11,585 nt of DNA from Candidatus Roizmanbacteria bacterium CG_4_10_14_0_8_um_filter_33_9 (GCA_002785065.1 PFLI01000021.1:1587-13171); one strand, 5' to 3'. Counted from the stretch's first letter, positions 1 to 6,937 are shown. Notes: a model not told the origin generated them from the sequence alone. A program made the numbers and translations.

Positions 1-711
1 AATATTGACAATCAAATAGTGCTTCATTGCTCAACATGCGGTTCAAGTTTTTTTGATAAAGGAATCATTGACCATATATCTCCTGTTTCTGCACGTAAGT
101 TGGCTGAAGACGCACAAGGAAACTACGTATTAGGTCAACAAAAAACATGTCCAAAAGATCATTCACCACTTACAGCTCCACCTGATACGCACAATCCCTC
201 CCCCAAAGCGCTTCTTCTTACCTGTCCCACTTGTGAAGGAATATTTATTTATCCGGATGATCTATTAAAATATAAACATATTTCACCCAAAAAAGCAGTA
301 TTTTCACCCATTACTCGTCTTCTTCCTGCTCCAAAAACACTGTTTTTGCTCTCTACTTTTGCAGTTCTCTCACTCGCAGTCCTATTAAATATAAATACGA
401 TTTCTCGAAATTATTCAGGTACAACCCGCGCAAACGATATTATTTCCTCGGTCACCACAACTTCTGATGACAATAAACGATATGTCTTTCTCTATTTTAA
501 AACAGTCACTCCTTTTGCTACGTCAATCAAATTTAACGATAAAACAACCCATTCAACTTCAATCAAACAGATTTCTATAGAGCCCAAAACTATTCATCAA
601 CTTACTACAACTAATCTTGACCTTACACACGATATTTATTACCGTATTATTCTTTCAGAACAAGGACAAAAAGATATTGTAAGTGAAGAACAAAAACTGG
701 TAATAAAATGA
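1..711 (+). CDS. Zinc-ribbon, single-pass membrane protein (5' partial)
   Basis: Function unknown. The frame is open to base 1, so the gene probably begins upstream; a GTG at 19 is the first in-window start and residue numbers here count from it. The N-terminal part has paired cysteines in zinc-ribbon style: CSTC (4-7), CPKDHSPL (44-51) and CPTC (69-72). The repeated pattern C-x2-C-x-G/S-x-F-x-x-x-D-x-L recalls the zf-TFIIB ribbon family. A hydrophobic helix at about 106-125 follows, then a Thr/Ser-rich, strand-rich C-terminal region of about 100 residues that could be a fibronectin-like domain outside the membrane. The expected topology is cytoplasmic zinc ribbon, one membrane helix, external domain. 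The stop is only 2 nt before a palindromic repeat that may end transcription. Confident as a gene; the domain calls are moderate and no role can be assigned. Confidence 0.75.
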   Translation, partial: NIDNQIVLHCSTCGSSFFDKGIIDHISPVSARKLAEDAQGNYVLGQQKTCPKDHSPLTAPPDTHNPSPKALLLTCPTCEGIFIYPDDLLKYKHISPKKAVFSPITRLLPAPKTLFLLSTFAVLSLAVLLNINTISRNYSGTTRANDIISSVTTTSDDNKRYVFLYFKTVTPFATSIKFNDKTTHSTSIKQISIEPKTIHQLTTTNLDLTHDIYYRIILSEQGQKDIVSEEQKLVIK

Positions 712-713
712 TT

Positions 714-819
714 CGTCATTCTGGCACCACTTCTGATTGTCCAGAATCAGTTTACCCTTCCGTAACTTTAGCGTAGGAGGGATTCTGGATGCGTCGCTTC
801 GCTCCTTACCAGAATGACG
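714..819. repeat. Composite palindromic repeat, gene-free copy with 11-bp inverted ends
   Basis: The ends are a perfect 11-bp inverted pair, CGTCATTCTGG (714-724) and CCAGAATGACG (809-819). Two units lie inside in opposite orientation: 714-748 ends in CCAGAATC, and 781-819 begins with GATTCTGG. Bases 721-748 match 7312-7339 perfectly (28 bp) on the opposite strand. Bases 793-805 (GTCGCTTCGCTCC) recur at 7385-7397. The centre (about 753-780) forms a weaker hairpin of CCCTTCC against GGAGGG. The copy sits between two convergent genes, so it could act as a bidirectional terminator. I see no target-site duplication. It looks like a gene-less version of the element at 6949-7408. Confidence 0.85.
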
Positions 820-826
820 TAAGAAT

Positions 827-1711
827 TCACTTATTTTTTTTCAGCCTTGTCAAAAGATGTATCATCCTGCTTTCAACACCCCGCAGTTCTAAAGAAGCAT
901 CCATAGGATCAACTATGTTTACATTTAATCCTGTTCCCAATTCAAATCCCGCGCGATGTATAAAACGGGGAATAATCCGCAGATACCAGTTGTGTCGAGG
1001 ATAAATATAATAGTTATATCCAAACGGCATATTGCTTATTTGATGATGATCAAATATTTTACGAATTTGTTTAATCGTTTTATGAAGAATTCCGGCAAAA
1101 TCGTCCAACTCTTCATCATCTAAATCCCCAAACTTACCGCCATCTTTTTTTGGAGCTATCCAAACTTCATATGGCCACTGAGAAAAATCTGGACAATATG
1201 TGTTAAAAAAAGTGTTTTCTTCTACGAGATTGTTAAGCGGTTCTTTCGTGAGTGCATCAAGATTGATCTGTTCGGGAATAACAACAAGCTGAGAATGAGG
1301 ATGTTTAAGTGAGGCTCCTGCATGCTCCCCGTGATTTGCAAAAATAAGAACTTGCCCTTTGTTTCTATATACATTAAAACGTTCACGATACGCACGGAGA
1401 ACTTTTTTTGTCTGTGCAAGAGGTAGTTCTTCAAGATCGTGATCACAATCTGGCGAATGGATAATTACTTCATGATAATCGGTGATGGGAAATTTATTTG
1501 GGATTACCCGTACTTCCCAACCTGGTGTACCTGTATTTCCTTTTCCATATCGAAGCACCTCTGGCGCCGACATATCTTCATTACCAACACAAAAGGGACA
1601 CATATTTTTTCTTTTTTTCTTAGTTTCAATATGATTTTCAGGACGGGCTAAACGTCTAGGAGAAATAATCACCCATCGATGAGAAATAATATCTGGAACA
1701 TATTTTGCCAT
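827..1711 (-). CDS. galT: Galactose-1-phosphate uridylyltransferase-like protein (GalT/HIT superfamily)
   Basis: Predicted cytoplasmic nucleotidyltransferase that moves a UMP (or other NMP) group between sugar-1-phosphates through a histidine intermediate, as in the Leloir pathway. The 294-residue product is a little shorter than typical GalT (about 330-350). Visible motifs are the zinc-type CPFC (38-41), PNKFPI (71-76), the active-site HPHSQ (137-141, nucleophile expected at His139), and the C-terminal GFELGTGLNVN (255-265). The ATG at 1711 is chosen over an in-frame TTG at 1747 because conserved residues begin there (MAKYVPDIISHRW) and a -10 box ends 6 nt upstream. It is divergent from pth and convergent with the zinc-ribbon gene. 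Related archaeal and bacterial proteins of this shape may use other sugars or ADP, so substrate identity is uncertain. With OtsA nearby, a link to nucleotide-glucose supply is possible but inferred. Confidence 0.88.
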   Translation of the reverse strand: MAKYVPDIISHRWVIISPRRLARPENHIETKKKRKNMCPFCVGNEDMSAPEVLRYGKGNTGTPGWEVRVIPNKFPITDYHEVIIHSPDCDHDLEELPLAQTKKVLRAYRERFNVYRNKGQVLIFANHGEHAGASLKHPHSQLVVIPEQINLDALTKEPLNNLVEENTFFNTYCPDFSQWPYEVWIAPKKDGGKFGDLDDEELDDFAGILHKTIKQIRKIFDHHQISNMPFGYNYYIYPRHNWYLRIIPRFIHRAGFELGTGLNVNIVDPMDASLELRGVESRMIHLLTRLKKNK

Positions 1712-1717
1712 ATATTC

Positions 1718-1747
1718 AGTATAAAGAAAAAAGTTCTGAAAAAGCAA
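1718..1747 (-). promoter_or_regulatory. Promoter of the galT-like gene, probably leaderless
   Basis: On the minus strand, TTGCTT (1747-1742) and TATACT (1723-1718) are 18 nt apart. The -10 ends 6 nt before the ATG, so transcription would start at or next to the start codon. I see no Shine-Dalgarno sequence. Confidence 0.5.
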
Positions 1748-1748
1748 G

Positions 1749-1754
1749 TATAAT
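1749..1754 (+). promoter_or_regulatory. -10 box of pth, probably leaderless
   Basis: A perfect TATAAT ends 7 nt before the pth ATG at 1762, so the transcript would begin near the start codon. No convincing -35 is visible. The box lies directly behind the -35 of the divergent galT-like gene, so polymerases at the two promoters would compete. Confidence 0.5.
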
Positions 1755-1761
1755 ATTACAA

Positions 1762-2307
1762 ATGAAACTCATTGTTGGTCTGGGAAATAAAGGGGAAAAA
1801 TATAAACACAATCGTCATAATGTAGGGTTTATGTTTATAGATTACATGGCTAAATGGTTAAAGGGTCAAATTGTTGAAAAAAATGATAGCAACGTAACAA
1901 TATATCAATGTAACAATTTAATTTTAGCAAAACCCCAAACATTCATGAATAAATCAGGCGAAGCAGTTAAAAAACTTATCAAACAATATATCTCCAATGA
2001 CTATCAACTAACGACCAACGACCTTATTGTTATCCATGACGACCTCGACATCCCTTTTGGAAAATTCCGTATTGTAAGAGGTTATGGTCCAAAACTTCAC
2101 AACGGGTTAGAATCTATTCAAAACCATCTGCATACCATGGGTTTCTTACGCATACGAATTGGAGTTGATAATAGAAGCCTTCAAAACAGGATTCCTGGTA
2201 TAGATTATGTACTCGAAGACTTTTCACAAGAAGAACAAAGTACAGTTAATACGGTCTTTGACCAAATTATTGAACGGATAAAAACTGAAAAAATCATCCT
2301 TTTTTAG
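1762..2307 (+). CDS. pth: Peptidyl-tRNA hydrolase (bacterial Pth)
   Basis: Recycles peptidyl-tRNAs released from stalled ribosomes by hydrolysing the peptide-tRNA ester; cytoplasmic and usually essential. The 181-residue product has the usual length. Visible motifs are GLGN (6-9), HNVGF with catalytic-type His19, KPQTFMN with Asn63, HDDLDIPFG with catalytic-type Asp93, and HNGL (113-116). The loop before the last motif is normally rich in glycine and alanine (GGxxGHNGL) but reads GYGPKLHNGL here, a modest divergence at the tRNA/peptide-binding edge. The ATG at 1762 begins the family's MKLIVGLGN strand; the frame is open further upstream, but that stretch carries no family sequence and overlaps the galT promoter. 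It has its own -10 box and is followed by an 84-nt gap. Confidence 0.95.
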   Translation: MKLIVGLGNKGEKYKHNRHNVGFMFIDYMAKWLKGQIVEKNDSNVTIYQCNNLILAKPQTFMNKSGEAVKKLIKQYISNDYQLTTNDLIVIHDDLDIPFGKFRIVRGYGPKLHNGLESIQNHLHTMGFLRIRIGVDNRSLQNRIPGIDYVLEDFSQEEQSTVNTVFDQIIERIKTEKIILF

Positions 2308-2357
2308 CTTTATTTATCTTATTAAATAAGACCCTTCTATCGAATTATGTTATTTTG

Positions 2358-2385
2358 TTGCATTACAGTTCATATTTGATACAAT
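2358..2385 (+). promoter_or_regulatory. Promoter of the NDT-like/RHH gene, probably leaderless
   Basis: TTGCAT (2358-2363) and TACAAT (2380-2385) are 16 nt apart. The -10 ends 6 nt before the ATG at 2392. I see no ribosome binding site. Confidence 0.45.
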
Positions 2386-2391
2386 GAGATT

Positions 2392-2913
2392 ATGAAAGTA
2401 TATTTTTTTGCTCCTCAAATCGAACAAACCCAGTATATCCCTTATTATCAAATAATTAAAAATACATTTGATGATTATGGATATAAAAACCTTCTTCCTT
2501 CTCAAAAAACTCTTCCCTATCAAAAAATGATTAAGCTTTTGAAAGAGGCTGATATTAATATATTTGACTGCTCTATGCCCGACTCGTGTACAGGATTTCA
2601 AATCAGCAAATCGCTTGAATTTAATAAACCTACAATAGCTCTCTATCAAAATACATCTCCACCAAGTTTTATAGATAGTATTAATGAAGAAAAATTCCTT
2701 TCCGCATCATATAATAAAGAAAGCGTAAAAAATGTATTGCATTCTCTTTTGCAAAAAGCTCAACTCCTTGCAGATAAACGATTTAATTTTTTTATCTCTC
2801 CTTCTCTGCTGAATTATCTAAACCTCATGTCTCATGAATTCGGAATGACAAAATCTACCTATTTGCGAAATCTCATTATTGAAGATAAGAAAAAAAGAAG
2901 AATCGACGATTAA
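2392..2913 (+). CDS. Nucleoside 2-deoxyribosyltransferase-like domain fused to a ribbon-helix-helix domain
   Basis: The N-terminal part (1-125) resembles the NDT-like Rossmann fold: an opening strand MKVYFFAP, then ADINIFDCSMP (53-63), then a GFQISKSLEFNKPTIALY segment (68-85). That last segment corresponds to the usual G-x-E-(L/I)-x-x-A-x-x-x-x-K-P-x-I-A-L. At the position where NDT enzymes carry the catalytic glutamate the protein has Gln70, so glycosyl transfer is doubtful and a nucleotide- or ligand-sensing role is possible. The C-terminal part (130-168) reads as a ribbon-helix-helix fold: strand RFNFFISPSL, helix LNYLNLMSHEF, turn GMTKS, helix TYLRNLIIEDKKK. Such a fold would let it dimerise and bind DNA. 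From memory, similar two-part proteins are common in Patescibacteria, usually with the glutamate kept. The stop lies 4 nt from the stop of the opposing gene. The function is inferred; the fold calls are moderate. Confidence 0.75.
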   Translation: MKVYFFAPQIEQTQYIPYYQIIKNTFDDYGYKNLLPSQKTLPYQKMIKLLKEADINIFDCSMPDSCTGFQISKSLEFNKPTIALYQNTSPPSFIDSINEEKFLSASYNKESVKNVLHSLLQKAQLLADKRFNFFISPSLLNYLNLMSHEFGMTKSTYLRNLIIEDKKKRRIDD

Positions 2914-2917
2914 CAGC

Positions 2918-3340
2918 TTATTTTGCTTCTTTCCTTGCTTTTTTTAGTCTGGCTACATAAAACGTATAATCTTGTTTAATTTCATCACTTACCTCATTGT
3001 CACCACATTGAATCAGTTCATATAATAAATCATCCATTGCAGAAGGGTCAAAACAATTTCCAATAAAATAATTATCATGTTCTTTGGTATAAAGATCAGA
3101 AAGAGATACCCGTATTCGAGCGCCCGATTTGGTAAGCCACTGATAATAATGTGAATTAAATTTAGAATAAATAACATTGATCAACTCTTTTATATGAGAT
3201 TGTCTATGGGTTTTAGTAGAAAAGACCGTATTGATAAAGTTTAACAAATCGCTTTCTGCTTTCGCAAATTCGCGTTCTGAAACTAAAGAAAATATCGTTA
3301 TTAGACTGCTCTGATAAGCTTCTAAAGATTTTGTTTTCAT
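2918..3340 (-). CDS. Unrecognised small helical protein
   Basis: I do not recognise this 140-residue protein. It is predominantly helical and highly charged, with no membrane segment, signal peptide or cysteine cluster. The N-terminal half (about 1-65) has regularly spaced leucines and isoleucines; the C-terminal end (about 118-140) is a basic helix rich in Lys and Arg. The middle holds a GARIRVSLSDLY strand and an NYFIGNCFDPSAMDDLLYEL segment. The frame continues upstream to 3364, but I place the start at the ATG at 3340 because a good promoter (TTGATT, 17 nt, TATACT) ends 8 nt before it and would exclude the longer version. It converges on the NDT-like/RHH gene with a 4-nt gap. Confident as a gene because of promoter, length and clean placement; function unknown. 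Confidence 0.7.
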   Translation of the reverse strand: MKTKSLEAYQSSLITIFSLVSEREFAKAESDLLNFINTVFSTKTHRQSHIKELINVIYSKFNSHYYQWLTKSGARIRVSLSDLYTKEHDNYFIGNCFDPSAMDDLLYELIQCGDNEVSDEIKQDYTFYVARLKKARKEAK

Positions 3341-3348
3341 TAATAAGT

Positions 3349-3377
3349 AGTATAACTTATCCAAAATATAAAATCAA
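3349..3377 (-). promoter_or_regulatory. Strong sigma-70-type promoter, leaderless
   Basis: Minus strand: TTGATT (3377-3372), exactly 17 nt, then TATACT (3354-3349). The -10 ends 8 nt before the ATG at 3340. It is one of the two best promoters in the window and fixes the start of the small unrecognised protein. Confidence 0.65.
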
Positions 3378-3381
3378 GTAT

Positions 3382-3535
3382 TTGTTGTGCTTTTATTACA
3401 ACAATGTAAATTAACAGTAACATAATTATTCGAAGTCTTATATTGCACTATAAGTTAGGTATATTTTCAATAAAATAATGTTGTATTCTGTTAACAGTTA
3501 TTCTATAATAACAATTAGTAGCGCAATACAACAAT
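3382..3535. promoter_or_regulatory. Inverted-repeat-rich control region upstream of the TrmB-like gene
   Basis: This gap holds several symmetrical motifs: TTGTTGT (3382-3388) with ACAACAA (3398-3404); TGTTGTATT (3479-3487) with AATACAACA (3525-3533); the perfect palindrome CTGTTAACAG (3488-3497); and GTTATT (3497-3502) with AATAAC (3507-3512). ACAACAAT occurs directly at 3398-3405 and 3528-3535. The nested arrangement 28-84 nt before the regulator's ATG suggests operator sites, perhaps for autoregulation. AT-rich DNA produces short inverted repeats by chance, so this is a candidate only. I see no convincing -10/-35 pair before 3563; TAATAC at 3551-3556 is the nearest -10-like match. Confidence 0.4.
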
Positions 3536-3562
3536 CTATTTATACACATTTAATACACATAT

Positions 3563-4321
3563 ATGAAAAAAATAACAAACTATCTTGTTGATCTTGGTCT
3601 TACTGAAGTAGAAGCTAATATTTATCAAGGACTTCTTCAAACAGGACCAACAACGGTTAAGGTACTTTCTGAGCATATGCATATGAAGCGCATTACAACT
3701 CATTTTAACGTGGAAAGCCTTATTGAAAAAGGACTTATAGTTCAAACAATGCACGGAGCAAGAAGGAAAATTAAAGCAGAAAACCCAAATACTATCAAAG
3801 AACTTATAAAAAGACAATTATCTGAAGCGAACTCATTAATGAAGAGTTTTCCCGATATGCATTCTCAACTAATTGAAATAATGAATAAAGGTAACCATCA
3901 AAAACAAGTTGAAGTAAGTTACTATGAGGGGAAAAATTCTGTTTTTAATGTGTATAAACAATCCATGCAGGCTGACGAAGTTTTTTCGTTTGTAAATCTT
4001 GAAAAATTTTATTCTATTTTTCCCAATACGGACAAACTTTTTTGGGATGCTTTAATAAAAAATCCTAAACGAAAAGCGTGGGATATTGCCGTAAAATCAA
4101 ATATAGCAGAAAAAATAAGTAAAGGACATCCGCGGTATTTTTGCAAATTCATTCCCCCTTCTCTTGAATTTTCCGGATTTGATTTAATTCAATTTCAAAA
4201 TTATCTAGCAATTGTCCAACTTGAAAATCAAAATGTATCTGCAACAGTAATAAAATCGCCAACTATTGCATTAAGTTTTAAGGCCTTACATAAATCTATG
4301 TGGGGTTTAATTAAGGTTTAA
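3563..4321 (+). CDS. TrmB-family-like winged-helix transcriptional regulator
   Basis: Predicted DNA-binding regulator of 252 residues. Residues 1-75 form a winged helix-turn-helix of TrmB type: LVDLGLTEVEANIYQGLL (8-25) is the typical opening helix pair, TTVKVLSEHMHMKRITTHFN is the recognition region, and SLIEKGLIVQTMHGARRKIKA is the wing. A short coiled-coil-like helix (about 76-106) would support dimerisation. Residues 115-250 look like the effector or PLD-like domain found in related regulators. TrmB proteins often respond to sugars and control sugar genes, which would suit the hexokinase and trehalose genes nearby, but the target is inferred. The upstream gap carries several inverted repeats that may be operators. 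The last 11 bases overlap the end of the opposing gene at 4311-4321, leaving no room for a conventional terminator. Confidence 0.82.
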   Translation: MKKITNYLVDLGLTEVEANIYQGLLQTGPTTVKVLSEHMHMKRITTHFNVESLIEKGLIVQTMHGARRKIKAENPNTIKELIKRQLSEANSLMKSFPDMHSQLIEIMNKGNHQKQVEVSYYEGKNSVFNVYKQSMQADEVFSFVNLEKFYSIFPNTDKLFWDALIKNPKRKAWDIAVKSNIAEKISKGHPRYFCKFIPPSLEFSGFDLIQFQNYLAIVQLENQNVSATVIKSPTIALSFKALHKSMWGLIKV

Positions 4322-5675
4322 AAACGAAACGCATCATACGTTCCAATTCTTCAAGCACTATTAAAGACTGTTCTTTGAGTAGCGAGGATGTTTGCTTTTT
4401 TAAAGCATAAATATCCGACTTATTATGTTTTTCAATCGTTTCTTTTTTCCCCTTCATGTATTCTTCTTTAACGTGTATCATATTAATTAAAGCCTTCCTA
4501 CATCTTCCATACGGTAAATAATTTATTCCTGCGACAAAAACAATATTGTTTTTTAGATCGATTTTTGACATCTCATTGGGATCAGAAAGTAACTCTAGAT
4601 ATTTATTATAGTTATTGATATTTGGCACCTCTGAAATCATTTTTGTTCGACTGAATTTATGAAAACTATAATCACTCACTTCATCTGTCGCAATAAAGCC
4701 TAATTTTTCATTAATACCTCCGTGTACTAAATAATTATTTGTACCATTTTTACTACTTAACATAACTTTTTTAAATTCAGATTCAGACTCATTACTTCGA
4801 GCATGAGAATATGGTTCAATAATTATCGCGTAATCTGTCTTTACATATCCTTTATCTTTCAATAAATCTAAGTAATATCCTGTATACATAAACCATACAA
4901 TACTATATCTATCAATATATTGATATAAATCATTTAAGATATGTGAACTATCTTTTATTTTACGAGTAATATTTCTATTTAATACCATTGGTTGAGTAAG
5001 TTTTTCTTTTGTTATGTTTAATCGATCAAATAAGCTATCACGTGATCTAATTAAATCTTGAAAAATATCAATATCTCTAACTTTTGTGATTTGAACTCTC
5101 TTTCCTTTAATAAAACTTAAATACAACTCTGTTGCTTTTGAACGTTTTTCTTCAGAGTGTTTTATTGCTTTTAATACTTTATCAATTTCAGTCTCATTCA
5201 GTTTTCTATTAAAATATTTGTTTACAATTTTGACAATTTTTTCTAACCATAAGTATTCCTCAGAAATCGCAGTATAATTGTCACCATTATATGATCCTAT
5301 TGCTTCAATAATCTGATCTAGAGCAATGGCTTTCATAAGCCAATTGCACAACTCATCAACTGTTTTGTACTGTTGTTTTTTACCTGTTATCGTGTCCGTA
5401 ATAATACCTTTTTGAAGATCATTTATACATCTTGTCCTAATTGCACACCATCCACCCAATACTGTATAGCTATCTAGTGATAATCTTTCAATATTATTTG
5501 AAGCTAATATTACTTTATCAAATGATTCACCTAGATTCTCTATTGCCCATTTATAGTTCGGAAGTCTACCTTTAAACAAACCTCCATTTGGTGTTTGTAG
5601 TTTTTCTCTTATTTTTTCTAAACGAAGTTTATCTCGAGAACTATTTAATATAACTTGTTTATCTGAATAAAACAT
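4311..5675 (-). CDS. Unrecognised 454-residue protein
   Basis: I cannot assign this protein to a family. It is largely helical. Residues 1-60 are Lys-rich and contain LQTPNGGLFKGRLPNYKWA. The central part (about 120-230) is charged and helix-rich. A more structured region at about 260-370 contains YIDRYSIVWFMYTGYYLDLL, YAIIIEPYSHAR, LVHGGINEKLGFIATDEV and FVAGINYLPYGRCRKAL, whose mixed glycines and aromatics suggest an alpha/beta fold. The C-terminus is a long Lys/Glu helix. I place the start at the ATG at 5675; TTG 5711 or GTG 5705 would add a short hydrophobic stretch, and an in-frame TGA lies just above. Three 60-nt stretches I counted are 20-27% G+C and a fourth 30%, against 33% and 48% in two stretches of otsA, which hints at a different origin. 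It overlaps the TrmB-like gene tail to tail by 11 bp. It is open for over 450 codons, so real; function unknown. Confidence 0.7.
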   Translation of the reverse strand: MFYSDKQVILNSSRDKLRLEKIREKLQTPNGGLFKGRLPNYKWAIENLGESFDKVILASNNIERLSLDSYTVLGGWCAIRTRCINDLQKGIITDTITGKKQQYKTVDELCNWLMKAIALDQIIEAIGSYNGDNYTAISEEYLWLEKIVKIVNKYFNRKLNETEIDKVLKAIKHSEEKRSKATELYLSFIKGKRVQITKVRDIDIFQDLIRSRDSLFDRLNITKEKLTQPMVLNRNITRKIKDSSHILNDLYQYIDRYSIVWFMYTGYYLDLLKDKGYVKTDYAIIIEPYSHARSNESESEFKKVMLSSKNGTNNYLVHGGINEKLGFIATDEVSDYSFHKFSRTKMISEVPNINNYNKYLELLSDPNEMSKIDLKNNIVFVAGINYLPYGRCRKALINMIHVKEEYMKGKKETIEKHNKSDIYALKKQTSSLLKEQSLIVLEELERMMRFVFKP

Positions 5676-5810
5676 AAAAATAGCGAATGATAAAAATATT
5701 GACACAAACAATATTGCTAATCAAATACATAAAACAAGGGGAATAAAAGATATGTATTAATTACTCAAAACATTATCATAGCAAAGCCGTCAATCTATTA
5801 CAAGAACCTT

Positions 5811-5840
5811 TTAATGAGATAAAATCTTTAGTATTATAAT
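5811..5840 (+). promoter_or_regulatory. Hexokinase promoter, probably leaderless
   Basis: A perfect TATAAT (5835-5840) ends 5 nt before the ATG at 5846. A weak -35 candidate, TTAATG (5811-5816), is 18 nt upstream. No Shine-Dalgarno sequence is present. The rest of the gap from 5676 to 5810 shows nothing I can name. Confidence 0.5.
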
Positions 5841-5845
5841 ACATA

Positions 5846-6937
5846 ATGAATAATTATATTTTACCTTATACTTTGGCTCAACTTCAACGAATAACTCATT
5901 TATTTCAAAAAGAAATTATTCTCTCAAAGCAAAATAAAAAAACCTCTTTATCATATTTCTCCTACCCTCTTCCCCATACTCATACTTGTAGCGAGCCATT
6001 TCAGTCAATGATTGTTGGTGGATCTGTGTTTGAAAAAGCCATTATCAAAAAAACGGGAAAACAAATAACCATCCTTAATCTCACAAAATCCCATGTTCCT
6101 CTTTTTACGAATAAAGAAGTATTCTTACGATTTATACATTCACATATTGAGCTTTCTGTTTTATACATTGCAATAAATTTTACCTATCCATCACAACCGG
6201 TGATAATTAATAATATTATTGATGGACGTCTTTCCAGTGGAACAAAAGGACATGCATTTATTGGTTTGATAGGAAAAAATGTTGGAGAAGAACTATCAGA
6301 TTATGTTAGAAAAAAGTCGGGGAAACATATACTATTTACTCTTGCAAATGACACTATTTGTCTTCTTCTTGCTGGAATGAAAAATATTTCTACTATTATT
6401 GCAGGCGGCGTTGTTGGCACGGGAATGAATTTTGGTTTTTTTGACGGAAAACATCTTATTAATCTTGAATCAGGGAATTTTAGTGCGTTTCCGCAAACCG
6501 AGACGGGGAAACAAGTTGATAAACAATCGAATAATCCGGGTCTTCAGTTGTTTGAAAAAGAAGTCTCGGGAAAATACTTATTTAAACATTTTAATCTAAT
6601 TTCAAAACAAAAAAATATCCCTCTTTCCCTTTCGTCAACATCGAATCTTCACGATCTTGCGCTTGACAACAATGATCTCCCTTCGCACATAGCCCAATCC
6701 CTTTTTGAAAGATCAGCGTCGCTTGCTGCATGCCAAATAGCAGGCATCTATCATTTTCTTAATCAAAAACAACTTGAATTTATTATGGAAGGAACAGTAT
6801 TTTGGACCGGATGGAATTTTAAGTCAATGGTAGAAAAATATCTTATCTTGTTGGGAATTCCTCAAGAAGCAGTTCAGTTTACAAAAATTGAACACAGCAA
6901 TATTTTGGGAGCAGCAAAATTAGTAACGGGAATTTAA
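5846..6937 (+). CDS. Hexokinase (eukaryotic-type hexokinase family)
   Basis: Predicted ATP-dependent phosphorylation of glucose or another hexose in the cytoplasm. The 363-residue product carries the hexokinase motifs in order: INFTYP (110-115, the usual TFSFP strand), TKG (133-135), LANDT with catalytic-type Asp169 (167-171 region), GTGMN (191-195), LESGNF (207-212, usual EWGNF), LFEKEVSGKYL (235-245), RSASLAACQIAGI (289-301), IMEGTVFW (313-320), and SNILGAAKLV (351-360). The first phosphate loop, normally D-x-G-G-T-N, is degenerate: MIVGGSVF (55-62) lacks the Asp, so nucleotide handling may differ. It is shorter than yeast or animal hexokinase halves (about 450). It would take up glucose released by the trehalase at 7506-8939 and supply glucose-6-phosphate to OtsA. 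Transcribed alone, and followed after 11 nt by the palindromic repeat. Confidence 0.85.
   Translation: MNNYILPYTLAQLQRITHLFQKEIILSKQNKKTSLSYFSYPLPHTHTCSEPFQSMIVGGSVFEKAIIKKTGKQITILNLTKSHVPLFTNKEVFLRFIHSHIELSVLYIAINFTYPSQPVIINNIIDGRLSSGTKGHAFIGLIGKNVGEELSDYVRKKSGKHILFTLANDTICLLLAGMKNISTIIAGGVVGTGMNFGFFDGKHLINLESGNFSAFPQTETGKQVDKQSNNPGLQLFEKEVSGKYLFKHFNLISKQKNIPLSLSSTSNLHDLALDNNDLPSHIAQSLFERSASLAACQIAGIYHFLNQKQLEFIMEGTVFWTGWNFKSMVEKYLILLGIPQEAVQFTKIEHSNILGAAKLVTGI

Noticed and set aside
789..1004. 71-codon open frame on the plus strand
   Set aside because: It lies over the end of the galT-like gene and part of a repeat, with no promoter or family features.
1712..1747. Upstream TTG start for the galT-like gene
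   Set aside because: A -10 box (1723-1718) lies within this stretch and the conserved sequence starts at the ATG at 1711.
1705..1761. Upstream extension of pth to an earlier in-frame start
   Set aside because: The family's MKLIVGLGN start is at 1762 and the extra codons overlap the galT promoter and first codons.
2317..2331. TCTTATT-A-AATAAGA hairpin after pth as a terminator
   Set aside because: All but two of its pairs are A-T and the loop is too small; too weak to call.
2350..2649. Minus-strand open frame of 99 codons
   Set aside because: It is antisense to the NDT-like/RHH gene, with no recognisable sequence or promoter.
5676..5711. TTG start at 5711 adding a hydrophobic N-terminus (possible signal anchor) to the unrecognised protein
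   Set aside because: The stretch is short, AT-driven, and starts with rare codons; an ATG at 5675 is simpler, although the longer form cannot be excluded.
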